This document shows, one piece after another, positions 1 through 8,642 of a stretch of 33,362 bases of DNA. The notes under the pieces are model-generated. The model made no database searches. It saw only the letters and a program-made list of their open reading frames with translations, and had not been told where the DNA came from. Position numbers and translations under genes: made by a program. The first letter of the stretch is position 1, and the number at the start of each line of letters is the position of its first letter. Source of the DNA: Rhodocyclaceae bacterium (GTDB lineage Bacteria > Pseudomonadota > Gammaproteobacteria > Burkholderiales > Rhodocyclaceae); assembly GCA_905339315.1 (NCBI GenBank), contig CAJPFL010000153.1:1-33362 (forward strand). The letters are read 5' to 3'.

Positions 1-473
1 TGGGCGCGGCGCAGGCCGAAATCGACCAGCAGTTTCCCCGGCGCAGCCAGCCGTACGCGCGCCGCCTTGGAGGCGATCATGGTCTGGAACTGCAGCAGAT
101 TGATGATGCGCGTCTCGACCAGTTGCGCCTGCGGCAGCGGCGCGACGACGCGCAGGATCGGCTCGTCCGGAAAGAATGGCGTGCCTTCGGGCACCGCGGC
201 GACCTCGCCGGTGAAGCGCAGCGCCGCCAGGGAATCGACGAAGTCCCGTCCGAAGCGGCCGCAGCCCGCCAGCCACGCAAGCTCCTCTTCGGTGAAATGG
301 AGGGCTTCAAGATAGTCGAGCACCTGCTCCAGTCCGGCGGCAACGAGGAAATTGCGGTGCTCCGGCATCTTGCGGACGAAGAACTCGAATGCCGCCGTGC
401 CGCTCATGCCGCGGTCGTGATAGACCTGCAGCATGGTGAGCTGGTAAAGATCCGTGAGCAGCGCCGAAGGCAT
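1..473 (-). CDS. pncB: Nicotinate phosphoribosyltransferase, N-terminal part (runs off the left edge)
   Basis: Joins nicotinate to PRPP to make nicotinate mononucleotide, the entry step of the Preiss-Handler NAD salvage route in the cytoplasm. About 157 codons are visible, beginning MPSALLTDLYQLTM, the TDLYQLTM signature found at the start of NAPRTases; FEFFVRKMPEHRNFLVAAGLEQ follows the family pattern and the visible end (KLLVDFGLRRA) leads into the core barrel, which lies outside the window. The ATG comes one base after the TGA of the nicotinamidase gene (TGACATG), so the two are translationally coupled and catalyse consecutive steps. The short spacing and the shared pathway fix the start. 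The C-terminal part cannot be judged. Confidence 0.93.
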   Translation of the reverse strand, partial: MPSALLTDLYQLTMLQVYHDRGMSGTAAFEFFVRKMPEHRNFLVAAGLEQVLDYLEALHFTEEELAWLAGCGRFGRDFVDSLAALRFTGEVAAVPEGTPFFPDEPILRVVAPLPQAQLVETRIINLLQFQTMIASKAARVRLAAPGKLLVDFGLRRA

Positions 474-474
474 G

Positions 475-1059
475 TCAGGCGGCAATCTGCCCGAACTCGA
501 TGGCTACCGCACCCAGACGGCGCATTTCGGCAATGGCGCGCTCGCCATCCCCTGCCTGCGCATCGACAGCACGCACCGCATCAGCGAGCAGAAAGGTGGC
601 GTAGCCAATCCGCAACGCATCGCGCACGGTGTTCAGCACGCAGTAGTCGGTGGCCAGCCCGCCGACGAAGACGCGGGAAACGCCGGCGCGCTGCAGCCAT
701 TCGTCAAGGTCGGTGCCTTCGAAGCCGGAGTAGGCGTCCCTGTCGCGGGTCGTCGCCTTGGAGGCGATGCGCGCCTCGCAGGGCAGGTCGAGCAATGGAG
801 CGAAGCGCGCACCGTCGGAACCGGCGACGCAATGCGGCGGCCAGGGGCCGCCCTGCGCCTGAAACGAGCAGTGGTCGGGCGGATGCCAGTCGCGCGTCGC
901 AACCACCGGCAGAGTCAGTCTCCGGAAGACGGCGATGTAGCGGTTGAGCGCCGGCACGACCTCATCCCCGTGTGACACGGCGAGACTGCCGCCGGGCAGA
1001 AAGTCCAGCTGGACATCGACGAGGATCAGGGCATCCCCCGCCTGCAACCGAGCCGCCAT
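475..1059 (-). CDS. pncA: Nicotinamidase (isochorismatase-like fold)
   Basis: Hydrolyses nicotinamide to nicotinate and ammonia, feeding the phosphoribosyltransferase encoded directly downstream. The 194-residue protein has the complete catalytic set: Asp15 in LVDVQLDF, metal ligands Asp57, His59 and His63 in DWHPPDHCSF, Lys101 and the nucleophile Cys140 in GLATDYCVLNT. The family is usually about 180-215 residues. The start MAARLQAGD was chosen because its ATG lies one base after the TAG of the Lon-related gene; an upstream in-frame start would run 48 bases into that gene. Gene order protease-pncA-pncB with one-base gaps implies one transcript. Confidence 0.95.
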   Translation of the reverse strand: MAARLQAGDALILVDVQLDFLPGGSLAVSHGDEVVPALNRYIAVFRRLTLPVVATRDWHPPDHCSFQAQGGPWPPHCVAGSDGARFAPLLDLPCEARIASKATTRDRDAYSGFEGTDLDEWLQRAGVSRVFVGGLATDYCVLNTVRDALRIGYATFLLADAVRAVDAQAGDGERAIAEMRRLGAVAIEFGQIAA

Positions 1060-1060
1060 C

Positions 1061-3484
1061 CTATTCCTTGTCCTTCTTCCCGCCACGCCTTTTGCCAGCG
1101 GCGGCATAAGCCTGGCGCAGCGCCGTCAGCTCGGCAAGCTGCGTTGCGACCAGGTAGTTGATCGTGCCCTCCGGCACCAGCCCCTGAGCGTCCGGTTCTC
1201 CGGCCAGCACGCCGGTGAGCAATTCGACGGCCTGGTCGACATCCTCGACGGCGTATACGTGGAATCTCCCCTCGATGCAGGCGGCGACGACATCCTCGCG
1301 CAACATCAGGTGCTTGACGTTGGACTGCGGAATGACGACCCCTTGCTCGCCGGTCAGGCCGCGCGCCTTGCAGATGTCGAAGAAGCCCTCGATCTTCTCG
1401 TTGACACCGCCAATCGGCTGCACGCGGCCATACTGGTTCACCGAGCCGGTGATGGCGAGCGACTGGCGGATCGGCACGGAGGCCAACGCCGAGAGCAGCG
1501 CACACAGTTCCGCCAGCGAGGCACTGTCCCCTTCCACCGGCCCATAGGATTGCTCGAACACCAGGCTCGCCGAGAGCGACAGCGGCAGGCTGCGCGCATA
1601 ACGCGCGGCGAGGAAGGCCGACAGGATCATCACGCCCTTGGAGTGGATCGCACCGCCCAGTTCCGATTCGCGTTCGATGTCGATGACGTCGCCCTCGCCG
1701 ATGCGCGCCGTGGCGGTGATGCGCACCGGGTGGGCGAACATGAAGTCGCCCAGGTCGATCACCGCCAGGCCGTTCACCTGCCCGACATGGCCGCCGCTGG
1801 AATCGATCAGCAGGTTGTCGCGCAGGATCTGCTCCTGCAAGGTCTCGTGCAGGCGGCTGGCGCGGTGGCGCTGCGCCTCGAGGGCGGCCTCGACATCCGC
1901 GCGCCCGACGACCGCACTGGCGGCCTGGCCGGCATGATGGCTGGCCTCCTGCATCAGGTCGGAAAGGCGGCGCGTGCTGGCGGAGAGCTTTTCCGAGTCG
2001 CCTGCCAGGCGTGCGCTATGCTCGATCATGCGCGCCACGGCGAAGCGGTCGAAAGGCCGCAGGCCGTAGTGGCGCGCCAGCATGCCGAGAAAGCGGCCGT
2101 AGCTGCGCGTGTTCGGCTCGTTGCGCGCAACGTCGCTTTCGAAGTCCGCACCGACCTTGAACAGCTCCTCGAATTCCGGATCGTATTCCTTGAGCAGGTA
2201 GTAGAGGATTCGCTCGCCCACCAGCACTACCTTGACGTTGAGCGGCATCGCTTCCGGCTCCAGTGGCAGCGTGCTGGCAAAGCCGAAGACCTGGCCGAGC
2301 GACTCGATGCGCAACTGGGCGGAGCGCAGCGCGCGCTTCAGGCCCTCCCAGGCGTAGGGCTGGGTCAGCACCTTGGCGGCGTCGAGCACCAGGTAGCCGC
2401 CGTTGGCGTGCTGCAGGGCGCCCGGCTTGATCATGGTGAAGTTGGTCACCAGCGTGCCCATGTGGGCGACGCTGTCGACGCGGCCGACCAGGTTCGGGTA
2501 GATCGGATTGTCCTCGAACACCACCGGCGCCGCCTTGGCCGCACCGTTGTCGACCAGCAGGTTCACCTGGTAGCGGGCCAGCGAGATGCTGCCGCTGACG
2601 ATGACGCCGCTCATGTCGCCCTCGGTCTTCGGCTGCTCGCGCAGCTCCTCGCTGCTTTCGATGACGTCGCGCATCACCTCATCGAGGAATTCCAGGATAT
2701 TGAGCAGATCGGTGTAACGTTCCTTCAGCTCCTCGATGAGATGGCCGACGGCCAGACCCATGGTCTCGCGGCTGGCCTCCTTGACGCGTGCCTGCATCTC
2801 GCGCCGCCACTGCGGAAACTGGTGCATCAGCTTGTGCAGGCGCTCGCCGTATTCCTCGATCAGCTTGCCGATTCGCGCCTTCTCGTCGTCGGGGAGCTTC
2901 TCGAACTCGTCCGGCCCCATCGTCTCCTCACCCTTGACGGGGGCGAAGACGAAGCCGTGCGGCGTGCGCAGCAGGGCGATGCCCTTCTCGCCGGATTCCT
3001 GTCCCAGCGCGCGCAGGGCATTCTCCTCGCGCTGCTTGAATTCCTCCTGGATGGATTCGATGCGGACGCGGTATTCCTCGCTCTCGAAGGCCGAGCCGAT
3101 GGCCTTGGCCAGCTCGGCGACGAACTGCTGCATGTCATGCTTCAGCTGACCGCCGCGACCGGGCGGCAAGCGCAGCAGGCGCGGCTTGTTCGGATCGGAA
3201 AAGTTATTGACGTAGCACCAGTCGCTCGGCGCCGGCTCGCCGGCGGCCTTCGCCTCCAGCAGGCGCCGCACCGCGGCATGGCGGCCGCTGCCCGGATCGC
3301 CGAGCACGAAGAGGTTGAAGCCGGGCTGCTTGATGTCGATGCCGAACCTGACCGCATCGAGCGCCCGCGACTGGCCGACGATATCGGCCGAGTCGGTCAG
3401 TTCGGCGGTGGTTTCGAAGTCCAGCAGGGCGGGGTCGCAGCGCCGCAGGAGCGACTGCGCATCGAGGGGGGGAATCTGTGGCAT
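1061..3484 (-). CDS. Lon-related ATP-dependent protease (AAA_32/LonB-like family, E. coli YcbZ type)
   Basis: An 807-residue cytoplasmic AAA+ protease-like protein. The nucleotide-binding region near the N-terminus has a Walker A-like loop at residues 62-69 (GDPGSGRH) in which the usual Lys-Ser/Thr is Arg-His, so it departs from classic GxxxxGK[ST]. A long charged helical insert (about 115-285) follows, then the second half of the ATPase (KPGALQHANGGYLVLDAA and a VVLVGERILYYLL strand). The C-terminal Lon protease domain carries the Ser-Lys dyad: Ser654 in EGDSASL and Lys697 in GGVNEKIEG. It lacks the Lon N-terminal substrate domain, matching the LonB-like/YcbZ group rather than LonA. It heads the operon with pncA and pncB. 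The ribosome site before ATG is weak. Substrates are unknown. Confidence 0.9.
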   Translation of the reverse strand: MPQIPPLDAQSLLRRCDPALLDFETTAELTDSADIVGQSRALDAVRFGIDIKQPGFNLFVLGDPGSGRHAAVRRLLEAKAAGEPAPSDWCYVNNFSDPNKPRLLRLPPGRGGQLKHDMQQFVAELAKAIGSAFESEEYRVRIESIQEEFKQREENALRALGQESGEKGIALLRTPHGFVFAPVKGEETMGPDEFEKLPDDEKARIGKLIEEYGERLHKLMHQFPQWRREMQARVKEASRETMGLAVGHLIEELKERYTDLLNILEFLDEVMRDVIESSEELREQPKTEGDMSGVIVSGSISLARYQVNLLVDNGAAKAAPVVFEDNPIYPNLVGRVDSVAHMGTLVTNFTMIKPGALQHANGGYLVLDAAKVLTQPYAWEGLKRALRSAQLRIESLGQVFGFASTLPLEPEAMPLNVKVVLVGERILYYLLKEYDPEFEELFKVGADFESDVARNEPNTRSYGRFLGMLARHYGLRPFDRFAVARMIEHSARLAGDSEKLSASTRRLSDLMQEASHHAGQAASAVVGRADVEAALEAQRHRASRLHETLQEQILRDNLLIDSSGGHVGQVNGLAVIDLGDFMFAHPVRITATARIGEGDVIDIERESELGGAIHSKGVMILSAFLAARYARSLPLSLSASLVFEQSYGPVEGDSASLAELCALLSALASVPIRQSLAITGSVNQYGRVQPIGGVNEKIEGFFDICKARGLTGEQGVVIPQSNVKHLMLREDVVAACIEGRFHVYAVEDVDQAVELLTGVLAGEPDAQGLVPEGTINYLVATQLAELTALRQAYAAAGKRRGGKKDKE

Positions 3485-3689
3485 TCAGGCTTTTTCTATA
3501 TTCGAATTTTCCCAACAACTATAGCGCCCGGAAACGGTGCGCACAAGGATTCGGATATCCGCGCCGGGGGCCTTGGCGGCATTCAGGCCGGCCCCTTTGA
3601 CTCCGGTCAACGAGCCGGCCGACGAATCGCCGTAGCTTTTCAGATAAAAATGGTTCAAGATAATCCAAGCGAGAAGGAAGGAGATCGCC

Positions 3690-3971
3690 ATGCCAAAGAC
3701 TGTACCCGCCACACCGCCAGGTTACGACCGCGCACGCGTCATTGAAAGACCGGACGGTTTCTACTGGCAGGACAAGGACAGCGGCGAGGAGTACGGGCCC
3801 TTCCCGACGCTGCTCGAGGCAGCCGAGGATATGGAATACAGCGACGAGTCCGACTATGAGCCGGGAGAAACCCTGGCCGAGGCCGAGAACGAGCTCGGCA
3901 TTTCAGACTGGATCGATCCTGACACCGGCGCACCGGCTGAAGAGGGCGCGCCGCATATCGAGGATCACTGA
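3690..3971 (+). CDS. Small acidic hypothetical protein
   Basis: A 93-residue soluble protein with a strong ribosome-binding site (AAGGAAGGAG, 7 bases before ATG). The N-terminal half contains aromatic/charged sequence (RPDGFYWQDKDSGEEYGPFPTLLEAAEDM) resembling the small conserved proteins in which a predicted beta strand is followed by a helix. The C-terminal half is highly acidic (SDESDYEPGE, AEAENELG) and ends with a proline/glutamate tail. No signal peptide, membrane helix or metal motif is seen. I do not recognise a named family and assign no function. It is followed after 20 bases by the PEBP-like gene and may share its transcript. The good SD, GC-rich codon pattern and clean context make it a real gene. 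Confidence 0.8.
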   Translation: MPKTVPATPPGYDRARVIERPDGFYWQDKDSGEEYGPFPTLLEAAEDMEYSDESDYEPGETLAEAENELGISDWIDPDTGAPAEEGAPHIEDH

Positions 3972-3991
3972 AGCCGCGCACGTAGCCGTTC

Positions 3992-4465
3992 ATGCCGCTG
4001 AAGCTGTCTTCCTCCGCATTTTCCACAGGCGGCAACATCCCCGTTGAGCACACCTGCGAAGGTGCGGATCTCTCGCCACCGCTTTCCTGGAGCGGCATTC
4101 CTGCCGGAACGAAAAGCCTGGCATTGATCGTCGACGACCCCGACGCCCCCGATCCTGCCGCGCCGCGCATGACCTGGGTGCACTGGCTGCTCTACAACCT
4201 CCCGCCTGCTGCTGCCGGCCTGCCCGAAGGCGTTGTGCCTGCCGCGCTGCCCGCCGGCACGCGCGAAGGCATCAACGACTGGAAGCGTACCGGCTATGGC
4301 GGTCCCTGCCCGCCCATCGGGCGCCACCGCTACTTCCACAAGCTCTACGCCCTCGACACGCTGCTGCCGGACCTGGAGCGACCGACCAAGAACCAGCTGG
4401 AAAAGGCCATGCAGGGCCACGTGCTGGCGCAGGCCGAACTGATCGGCACCTACCAGAAGAAGTGA
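3992..4465 (+). CDS. YbhB/YbcL family Raf-kinase-inhibitor-like (PEBP) protein
   Basis: A 157-residue member of the phosphatidylethanolamine-binding-protein fold, bacterial YbhB/YbcL branch. Hallmarks are the N-terminal SSAFSTGGNIPVEHTCEG, the anion-pocket loop VDDPDAPDP, WVHWLLYNLP, and the second conserved stretch GGPCPPIGRHRYFHKLYAL. There is no signal peptide, so it is probably cytoplasmic like YbhB. The biochemical role of bacterial members is poorly known; a ligand-binding pocket is implied but no substrate can be read. Its TGA overlaps the GTG start of the next gene (GTGA), giving translational coupling with the phosphatase-superfamily enzyme. Confidence 0.93.
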   Translation: MPLKLSSSAFSTGGNIPVEHTCEGADLSPPLSWSGIPAGTKSLALIVDDPDAPDPAAPRMTWVHWLLYNLPPAAAGLPEGVVPAALPAGTREGINDWKRTGYGGPCPPIGRHRYFHKLYALDTLLPDLERPTKNQLEKAMQGHVLAQAELIGTYQKK

Positions 4466-5631
4466 TTTTCCCGGACTACGAGGGCGGCAGCCTCGTCAAC
4501 CTGATGCGCTCGCTCGGCGACGCCTGCGGCGCCAGGGCGCCGCTGCCCTACGCGCCCTTGCGCGACACAAAAGTCAGTCTCCGTGACACGGCGCGAAACA
4601 TCGTTCTGCTCGTCATCGACGGCCTTGGCTTCCACTATCTGCAGCGCCACGGCGCGGGCGGACACCTGCATCGGCACCTCCGCGCCCGCCTCACCTCGGT
4701 CTTTCCCTCCACCACCGCCAGCGCCGTTACCACCTTGCTCAGCGGCCTGGCGCCGCAACAGCACGCCCTGACAGGCTGGCACATGTACTTTTCCGAGCTC
4801 GACGCCATCGCCGCCGTGCTGCCACTCAGGCCGCGCGGCGCCGGCGCGTTCGACGCGCCGCCCGGAACCCTGTCGCGGCGGCTGTTCGGCCATGCACCCT
4901 TCAGCGATCGCATCCCGCGGCGCAGCGTCTTCATCTCGCCGCAGGCCATCGCCCAATCGGAATTCAATCTCTATCACAGCGGCCGCGCGATAGTGCGCGG
5001 CTACAGGACACTGGCCGAGCTGTTCGAACAGACGAACACGGCGATCCGTGAATCCGGCGAACCTTTGTATATCCACGCCTACTATTCGGAACTCGACGCA
5101 CTGACCCATCTCCACGGCGTCGGCAGCCCGCAGGTCGCCGCTCAGTTCGCCGCCCTCGACGAGGCCTTCGGCACCTTCCTCGCCGCCATCGCCGGCAGCG
5201 ACACCATGGTTATCGCCTGCGCCGATCACGGCTTCATCGATTCCCCGCCCGGGCGCCAGATCGATCTGGCGCAGCACCCGGATCTCGCGGCGACACTGGC
5301 CCGCCCGCTGTGCGGCGAGCGCCGCGTTGCCTACTGCTATCTCAAGCCCGGACAGACGCCACGCTTCGAAGACTACGTGGCCGAACACTTCGGCCATTGC
5401 ATGGAGGCTTTCCCGAGCCGGACCCTGGTCGAGCAGGGCTGGTTTGGCCCGGGCGCAGCTGACCCGCGCCTGGCTTCGCGCATCGGCGACTTCGTACTGG
5501 TGATGCGCGAGGACTGGACGCTGCTGGACTGGGTCGAAGGCGAAAAGCGCTATCGCCAGCTCGGCGTGCATGGCGGGGTCAGCGCCGACGAGATGTTCGT
5601 GCCGCTGGTGGTCGCGCATTGCGGCCGATGA
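4462..5631 (+). CDS. Alkaline phosphatase superfamily protein (nucleotide pyrophosphatase/phosphodiesterase type)
   Basis: A 389-residue metalloenzyme of the type I phosphodiesterase/nucleotide pyrophosphatase group. The first metal-binding Asp is Asp53 in LLVIDGLG. The Thr nucleophile lies at about residues 84-85 in [15 protein letters not shown], the family pattern. A later [13 protein letters not shown] and CADHGFID supply the other Asp/His metal ligands. No signal peptide is visible, which suggests a cytoplasmic enzyme hydrolysing a soluble phosphodiester; the substrate is not readable. The GTG start overlapping the upstream TGA is chosen because translation in this frame begins there and the next Met lies inside the sequence after NL. 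Its own TGA overlaps the ATG of endonuclease V. Confidence 0.87.
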   Translation: MIFPDYEGGSLVNLMRSLGDACGARAPLPYAPLRDTKVSLRDTARNIVLLVIDGLGFHYLQRHGAGGHLHRHLRARLTSVFPSTTASAVTTLLSGLAPQQHALTGWHMYFSELDAIAAVLPLRPRGAGAFDAPPGTLSRRLFGHAPFSDRIPRRSVFISPQAIAQSEFNLYHSGRAIVRGYRTLAELFEQTNTAIRESGEPLYIHAYYSELDALTHLHGVGSPQVAAQFAALDEAFGTFLAAIAGSDTMVIACADHGFIDSPPGRQIDLAQHPDLAATLARPLCGERRVAYCYLKPGQTPRFEDYVAEHFGHCMEAFPSRTLVEQGWFGPGAADPRLASRIGDFVLVMREDWTLLDWVEGEKRYRQLGVHGGVSADEMFVPLVVAHCGR

Positions 5632-6305
5632 TAATTCATCAGCGCCACGCCTGGGATCTGACACCGAAGGAGGCCATGGCGTTGCAATCGCGCCTGGCCG
5701 CGGAAATCGTCTGCCGTGACGACTTCGGCCCGGTCGCCCGCGTCGCCGGCGTGGATGTCGGCTTCGAGGACAATGGCGCAACGACGCGCGCTGCCGTCGC
5801 GGTGCTCGCATTTCCTTCGCTGCGGCTGGAAACCTCGGCCATCGCTCGCCTGCCGACCCGCTTCCCCTATGTGCCGGGGCTGCTTTCCTTCCGCGAAATC
5901 CCGGCCGTGCTGGCGGCGATGGAACGGCTCAACGTCCGGCCGGACCTGCTGCTCTGCGACGGTCAGGGAATCGCCCACCCGCGCCGATTCGGCATAGCCA
6001 GCCACCTCGGCCTGTTGCTCGACATTCCCGCCATCGGCGTGGCCAAGACACGCCTGACCGGCAGGCACGAGGAAGTGCCGGACGAGCGCGGCGCCTGGGT
6101 ACCGCTTATAGCAGGCAGCGAGACGATCGGAGCGGTGTTGCGCACCCGGCGCTGCGTCAAGCCGCTGTATGTCTCACCCGGCCACCGCATCGGCCTAGAA
6201 TCGTCGATTGCCTGGGTGATGGCCTGCCTGACGCGCTACCGCCTGCCTGAAACGACACGCTGGGCGCACCGCCTTGCCTCGGAGAAACCCGAAAGGCCGC
6301 TATAG
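5628..6305 (+). CDS. nfi: Endonuclease V (deoxyinosine 3' endonuclease)
   Basis: Repair endonuclease that cuts the second phosphodiester bond 3' of deoxyinosine produced by adenine deamination. The 225-residue protein matches the E. coli enzyme in length and catalytic geometry: Asp43 (GVDVGFE), Glu90 in [11 protein letters not shown], Asp111 in [15 protein letters not shown], and the Tyr wedge motif PYVPG at 80-84. The ATG at 5628 overlaps the preceding TGA (ATGA); an earlier in-frame TTG is possible but would add only three residues. The 3' end overlaps the convergent GNAT gene by six bases. A deoxyinosine repair enzyme coupled to a possible nucleotide phosphodiesterase hints at a common nucleotide-damage theme, which is inference. 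Confidence 0.96.
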   Translation: MIIHQRHAWDLTPKEAMALQSRLAAEIVCRDDFGPVARVAGVDVGFEDNGATTRAAVAVLAFPSLRLETSAIARLPTRFPYVPGLLSFREIPAVLAAMERLNVRPDLLLCDGQGIAHPRRFGIASHLGLLLDIPAIGVAKTRLTGRHEEVPDERGAWVPLIAGSETIGAVLRTRRCVKPLYVSPGHRIGLESSIAWVMACLTRYRLPETTRWAHRLASEKPERPL

Positions 6306-6827
6306 CGTCTTGACGACGTTGACGGTGTCTCCCTCGCCCATGTCGCGGTGGAACTCGAAGCCGAGCTGCCGGCAGAATTTCAGCATCTTGTGGTTGCTCG
6401 CCAGCACGAAGCCGACCATGGCCTTCAGCCCCTTGCCCCGCGCCGCCTCGATCAGGTCCAGCATCAGGATGCCGGCCACGCCGGTGCCCTGCCAGGCATC
6501 GTCCACCACGATGGCGAACTCGCAGCTCTCGCTGCCGGGCGTGACGACATAGCGGGCGACGCCGATCTCGACCTCATGGCCGTCGCGCATCACCGTGGCG
6601 ATCAGCGCCATGTGCTGGTCATAGTCGATCGTCGTCATGTACTGCAGCTTGCGCGGTGCCAGCTCGCGCAGCTGGCCCATGAAACGGTTGTAGCGGGAGT
6701 CGTCCGACAGCCCGCGCACGAAATCCTGCTCGAGGGCGGCGTCTTCCGTCCGGATCGGTCGGATGACGACCTCGGTGCCGTCGAACAGGCGATGCGGGTG
6801 AACCAGGTGCTGCGGGTAGTCGGCCAT
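6300..6827 (-). CDS. GNAT family N-acetyltransferase
   Basis: A 175-residue acetyl-CoA-dependent acyltransferase. The core GNAT motif A is seen as [27 protein letters not shown] (the Q-x-x-G-x-G/A coenzyme A loop), followed by motif B in [16 protein letters not shown]. The N-terminal segment [16 protein letters not shown] is typical of the standalone domain that also occurs at the C-terminus of protein-lysine acetyltransferases of the Pat type, but no ATP-grasp part is present. The substrate is unknown. The start MADYPQHLV was preferred over an upstream ATG at 6899, because that one would overlap the start of the divergent kinase gene and remove the shared promoter region. Confidence 0.88.
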   Translation of the reverse strand: MADYPQHLVHPHRLFDGTEVVIRPIRTEDAALEQDFVRGLSDDSRYNRFMGQLRELAPRKLQYMTTIDYDQHMALIATVMRDGHEVEIGVARYVVTPGSESCEFAIVVDDAWQGTGVAGILMLDLIEAARGKGLKAMVGFVLASNHKMLKFCRQLGFEFHRDMGEGDTVNVVKTL

Positions 6828-6897
6828 CGTCGTTGGTCTTGTTCCGGGCGTCGCGTGGCGCAATGATAACGCGCCGGGGAGAACGTACAATGCCGTC

Positions 6898-7884
6898 ATG
6901 GATTCAGGCGAGCATCCCTATTCCGGCCTCACACCCGATGTCGTCCTGAACGCCCTGGAAGGCATCGGCCTGCCCTGCGACGGCGCCCTGCTGGCCCTCA
7001 ACAGCTACGAAAACCGCGTTTACCAGCTTGGCCTCGCCGATGCGCCGCCGGTGGTGGCCAAGTTCTACCGGCCGGGACGCTGGAGCGATGCCGCTATCCT
7101 GGAGGAACATGCCTTCACACTCGAACTGCAGGCGCGGGAGATTCCCGTCGTGGCGCCCCTGTCGCTGGCCGGCGGCAAGACCCTGCATGCGGCGGAAGGA
7201 TTCCGCTTCGCGGTTTTCCCGCGTCGCGGCGGCCGCGCCCCCGAACTGGACCGGCCGGACACCCTGCAATGGATGGGGCGCTTCCTCGGGCGCATCCATG
7301 CCGTCGGCGCGGTAACGCCTTTTCGCGAACGCCCCACGCTGAACATCGCCAGCTTCGGCGAGGATTCGCGCGCTTACCTTCTTGCACACGGCTTCCTGCC
7401 GGCTGACCTGCTGGACGCCTGGCGCAGTGTGGCCGACCAGGCACTTGACGGCGTGCGCCGCTGCTATGAGCGTGCCGGCGCAATTCCATCAATCCGCCTG
7501 CACGGCGACTGCCACGCGGGCAACGTGCTGTGGACGGAGGCAGGTCCGCATTTCGTGGATTTCGACGACTGCCGCATGGGGCCGTCCGTCCAGGACCTGT
7601 GGATGCTGCTGTCGGGGGAGCGCGCCGACATGACACGCCAGCTGGGGGACGTGCTGACGGGCTACGAGGATTTCTGCGCGTTCGATGCGCGGGAACTCCA
7701 CCTGGTGGAGGCGTTGCGCACCCTGCGCCTGCTGCATTACTCGGCCTGGCTGGCCCGGCGCTGGGAAGACCCGGCCTTTCCGGCCGCATTCCCCTGGTTC
7801 AATAGCCAGCGCTACTGGCAGGATCGCATCCTCGAACTGCGCGAGCAGATCGCGCTGATGCAGGAACCGCCCCTGCAGGCCTGA
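6898..7884 (+). CDS. srkA: Stress response Ser/Thr kinase (SrkA/YihE/RdoA type)
   Basis: A 328-residue aminoglycoside-phosphotransferase-fold kinase. In E. coli SrkA phosphorylates Ser/Thr and protects stressed cells from death. Sequence support: VAKFYRPGRWSDAAILEEHAF holds the ATP-contacting Lys and Glu; the catalytic loop is LHGDCHAGNVLW with Asp204 and Asn209; the metal-binding DFDD is at 221-224; and the C-terminal PWFNSQRYWQDRILELREQ is the conserved tail of this family. The length equals that of E. coli SrkA (328). Here it lacks the dsbA neighbour found in E. coli. It starts about 70 bases from the divergent GNAT gene and ends three bases from the convergent SYLF gene. Confidence 0.93.
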   Translation: MDSGEHPYSGLTPDVVLNALEGIGLPCDGALLALNSYENRVYQLGLADAPPVVAKFYRPGRWSDAAILEEHAFTLELQAREIPVVAPLSLAGGKTLHAAEGFRFAVFPRRGGRAPELDRPDTLQWMGRFLGRIHAVGAVTPFRERPTLNIASFGEDSRAYLLAHGFLPADLLDAWRSVADQALDGVRRCYERAGAIPSIRLHGDCHAGNVLWTEAGPHFVDFDDCRMGPSVQDLWMLLSGERADMTRQLGDVLTGYEDFCAFDARELHLVEALRTLRLLHYSAWLARRWEDPAFPAAFPWFNSQRYWQDRILELREQIALMQEPPLQA

Positions 7885-7887
7885 TCG

Positions 7888-8433
7888 CTAGCGGTCGATC
7901 TTGGTGATCTTCGAGCCCTCGAAGGTCAGGTTGTACATCAGCCCCTTGTTCGAGAAAATGAAGCCGATGATCGGCTTCTTCGCCGTTTCGGTGTCGATCG
8001 CACCGCCCGCCCCCAGCGTAGCCAGTGCCACGCTGCCGTCGACGCCGGCCTTCCAGCCCTCGCTCGCACGGAATTTCGACAAGGCGCTCTCGGTCATGAA
8101 CAGGATGATCTGGCTGCGCGCCTGGGCGCCAAGCTGGAAACCAATGGAGGCAGCGGCGATGTTGTAATAGGCCACCGGCTTGCCGCCGACGAGGAGCGAT
8201 CCCTCGCCGTACTCGCCGCCAACGCCGATGCCGGCCTTGACGACGCTGGGGAATACCAGCATGCCGGCGGCCTTCTGTGAGAGTTCCTTGCCGGCGCTGG
8301 TGTGCTTGTAGAACTCCTGCACCGTCTGCCGCACCTCGGCATTGATTTCCTCACGCGATGCAGCCCAGGCATTCGCCGCGGCAAACAGCACCAGCGCACA
8401 TCCCCATTTCAACCAGGCTTGTCTCGTTTTCAT
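7888..8433 (-). CDS. Secreted SYLF/YSC84-domain lipid-binding protein
   Basis: A 181-residue exported protein. A Sec signal peptide is evident (MKTRQAWLKWGCALVLFAAANAWA, probable cleavage after AWA). The mature part is a SYLF (YSC84/DUF500-type) domain: GMLVFPSVVKAGIGVGGEYGEGSLLV, YYNIAAASIGFQLGAQARSQIILFMTE, and the closing FIFSNKGLMYNLTFEGSKI. Proteins of this family bind phosphoinositides in eukaryotes; the bacterial role is unsettled. The start was set by the GAGGGG ribosome site just upstream of the ATG at 8433; longer readings of this frame run through tRNA-Arg and are false. No lipobox is present, so it should be periplasmic. Confidence 0.92.
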   Translation of the reverse strand: MKTRQAWLKWGCALVLFAAANAWAASREEINAEVRQTVQEFYKHTSAGKELSQKAAGMLVFPSVVKAGIGVGGEYGEGSLLVGGKPVAYYNIAAASIGFQLGAQARSQIILFMTESALSKFRASEGWKAGVDGSVALATLGAGGAIDTETAKKPIIGFIFSNKGLMYNLTFEGSKITKIDR

Positions 8434-8500
8434 GATCCCCTCGCTTTCAGTCGCCCCGGAACGCATCGTATAGCATATGCATGACAGACAGCGCAGCGCC

Positions 8501-8532
8501 AAAGAAAAGGGGCTGGCCTGAGCCAACCCCTT
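8501..8532 (-). terminator. Intrinsic terminator downstream of tRNA-Arg
   Basis: On the minus strand an 11-bp arm (AAGGGGTTGGC) pairs with GCCAGCCCCTT across a 4-base loop, with one mismatch, and runs into TTTTCTTT. It sits eight bases after the tRNA-Arg CCA end and separates the tRNA transcript from the SYLF gene. Confidence 0.75.
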
Positions 8533-8540
8533 GATGATAC

Positions 8541-8617
8541 TGGCGCGCCCGAAGAGATTCGAACTCCTGACCCCTTGGTTCGTAGCCAAGTACTCTATCC
8601 AGCTGAGCTACGGGCGC
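8541..8617 (-). tRNA. tRNA-Arg (anticodon ACG)
   Basis: A full cloverleaf on the minus strand: acceptor GCGCCCG paired with CGGGCGC, D-arm AGCTCAGCTGGATAGAGT, anticodon arm CTTGG-CTACGAA-CCAAG with ACG, and T-arm containing GTTCGAATC. The discriminator is G and CCA is encoded, 77 bases in total. The ACG anticodon (read as ICG) decodes CGU, CGC and CGA. Confidence 0.97.
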
Positions 8618-8642
8618 GTTGAGACAAAATTATATCAAACTG

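Noticed and set aside
3485-3712. A 75-codon minus-strand frame with a hydrophobic N-terminus ending just before the Lon-related ATG
   Set aside because: It overlaps the start and ribosome site of the acidic-protein gene on the other strand, begins with GTG without SD, and the hydrophobic part is the complement of that SD region. A small membrane protein cannot be fully excluded.
944-3745. A 933-codon open frame on the plus strand opposite the Lon-related gene
   Set aside because: It is the antisense of a well-supported protease gene; composition is Arg/Gln/His-rich without domains, as produced by high GC.
4450-5811. A 453-codon minus-strand frame opposite the phosphatase-superfamily gene
   Set aside because: Antisense shadow; no recognisable motif, and the plus-strand gene has full active-site motifs.
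8434-8589. N-terminal extension of the SYLF protein through tRNA-Arg
   Set aside because: The extension translates the tRNA; the signal peptide and ribosome site fix the start at 8433.
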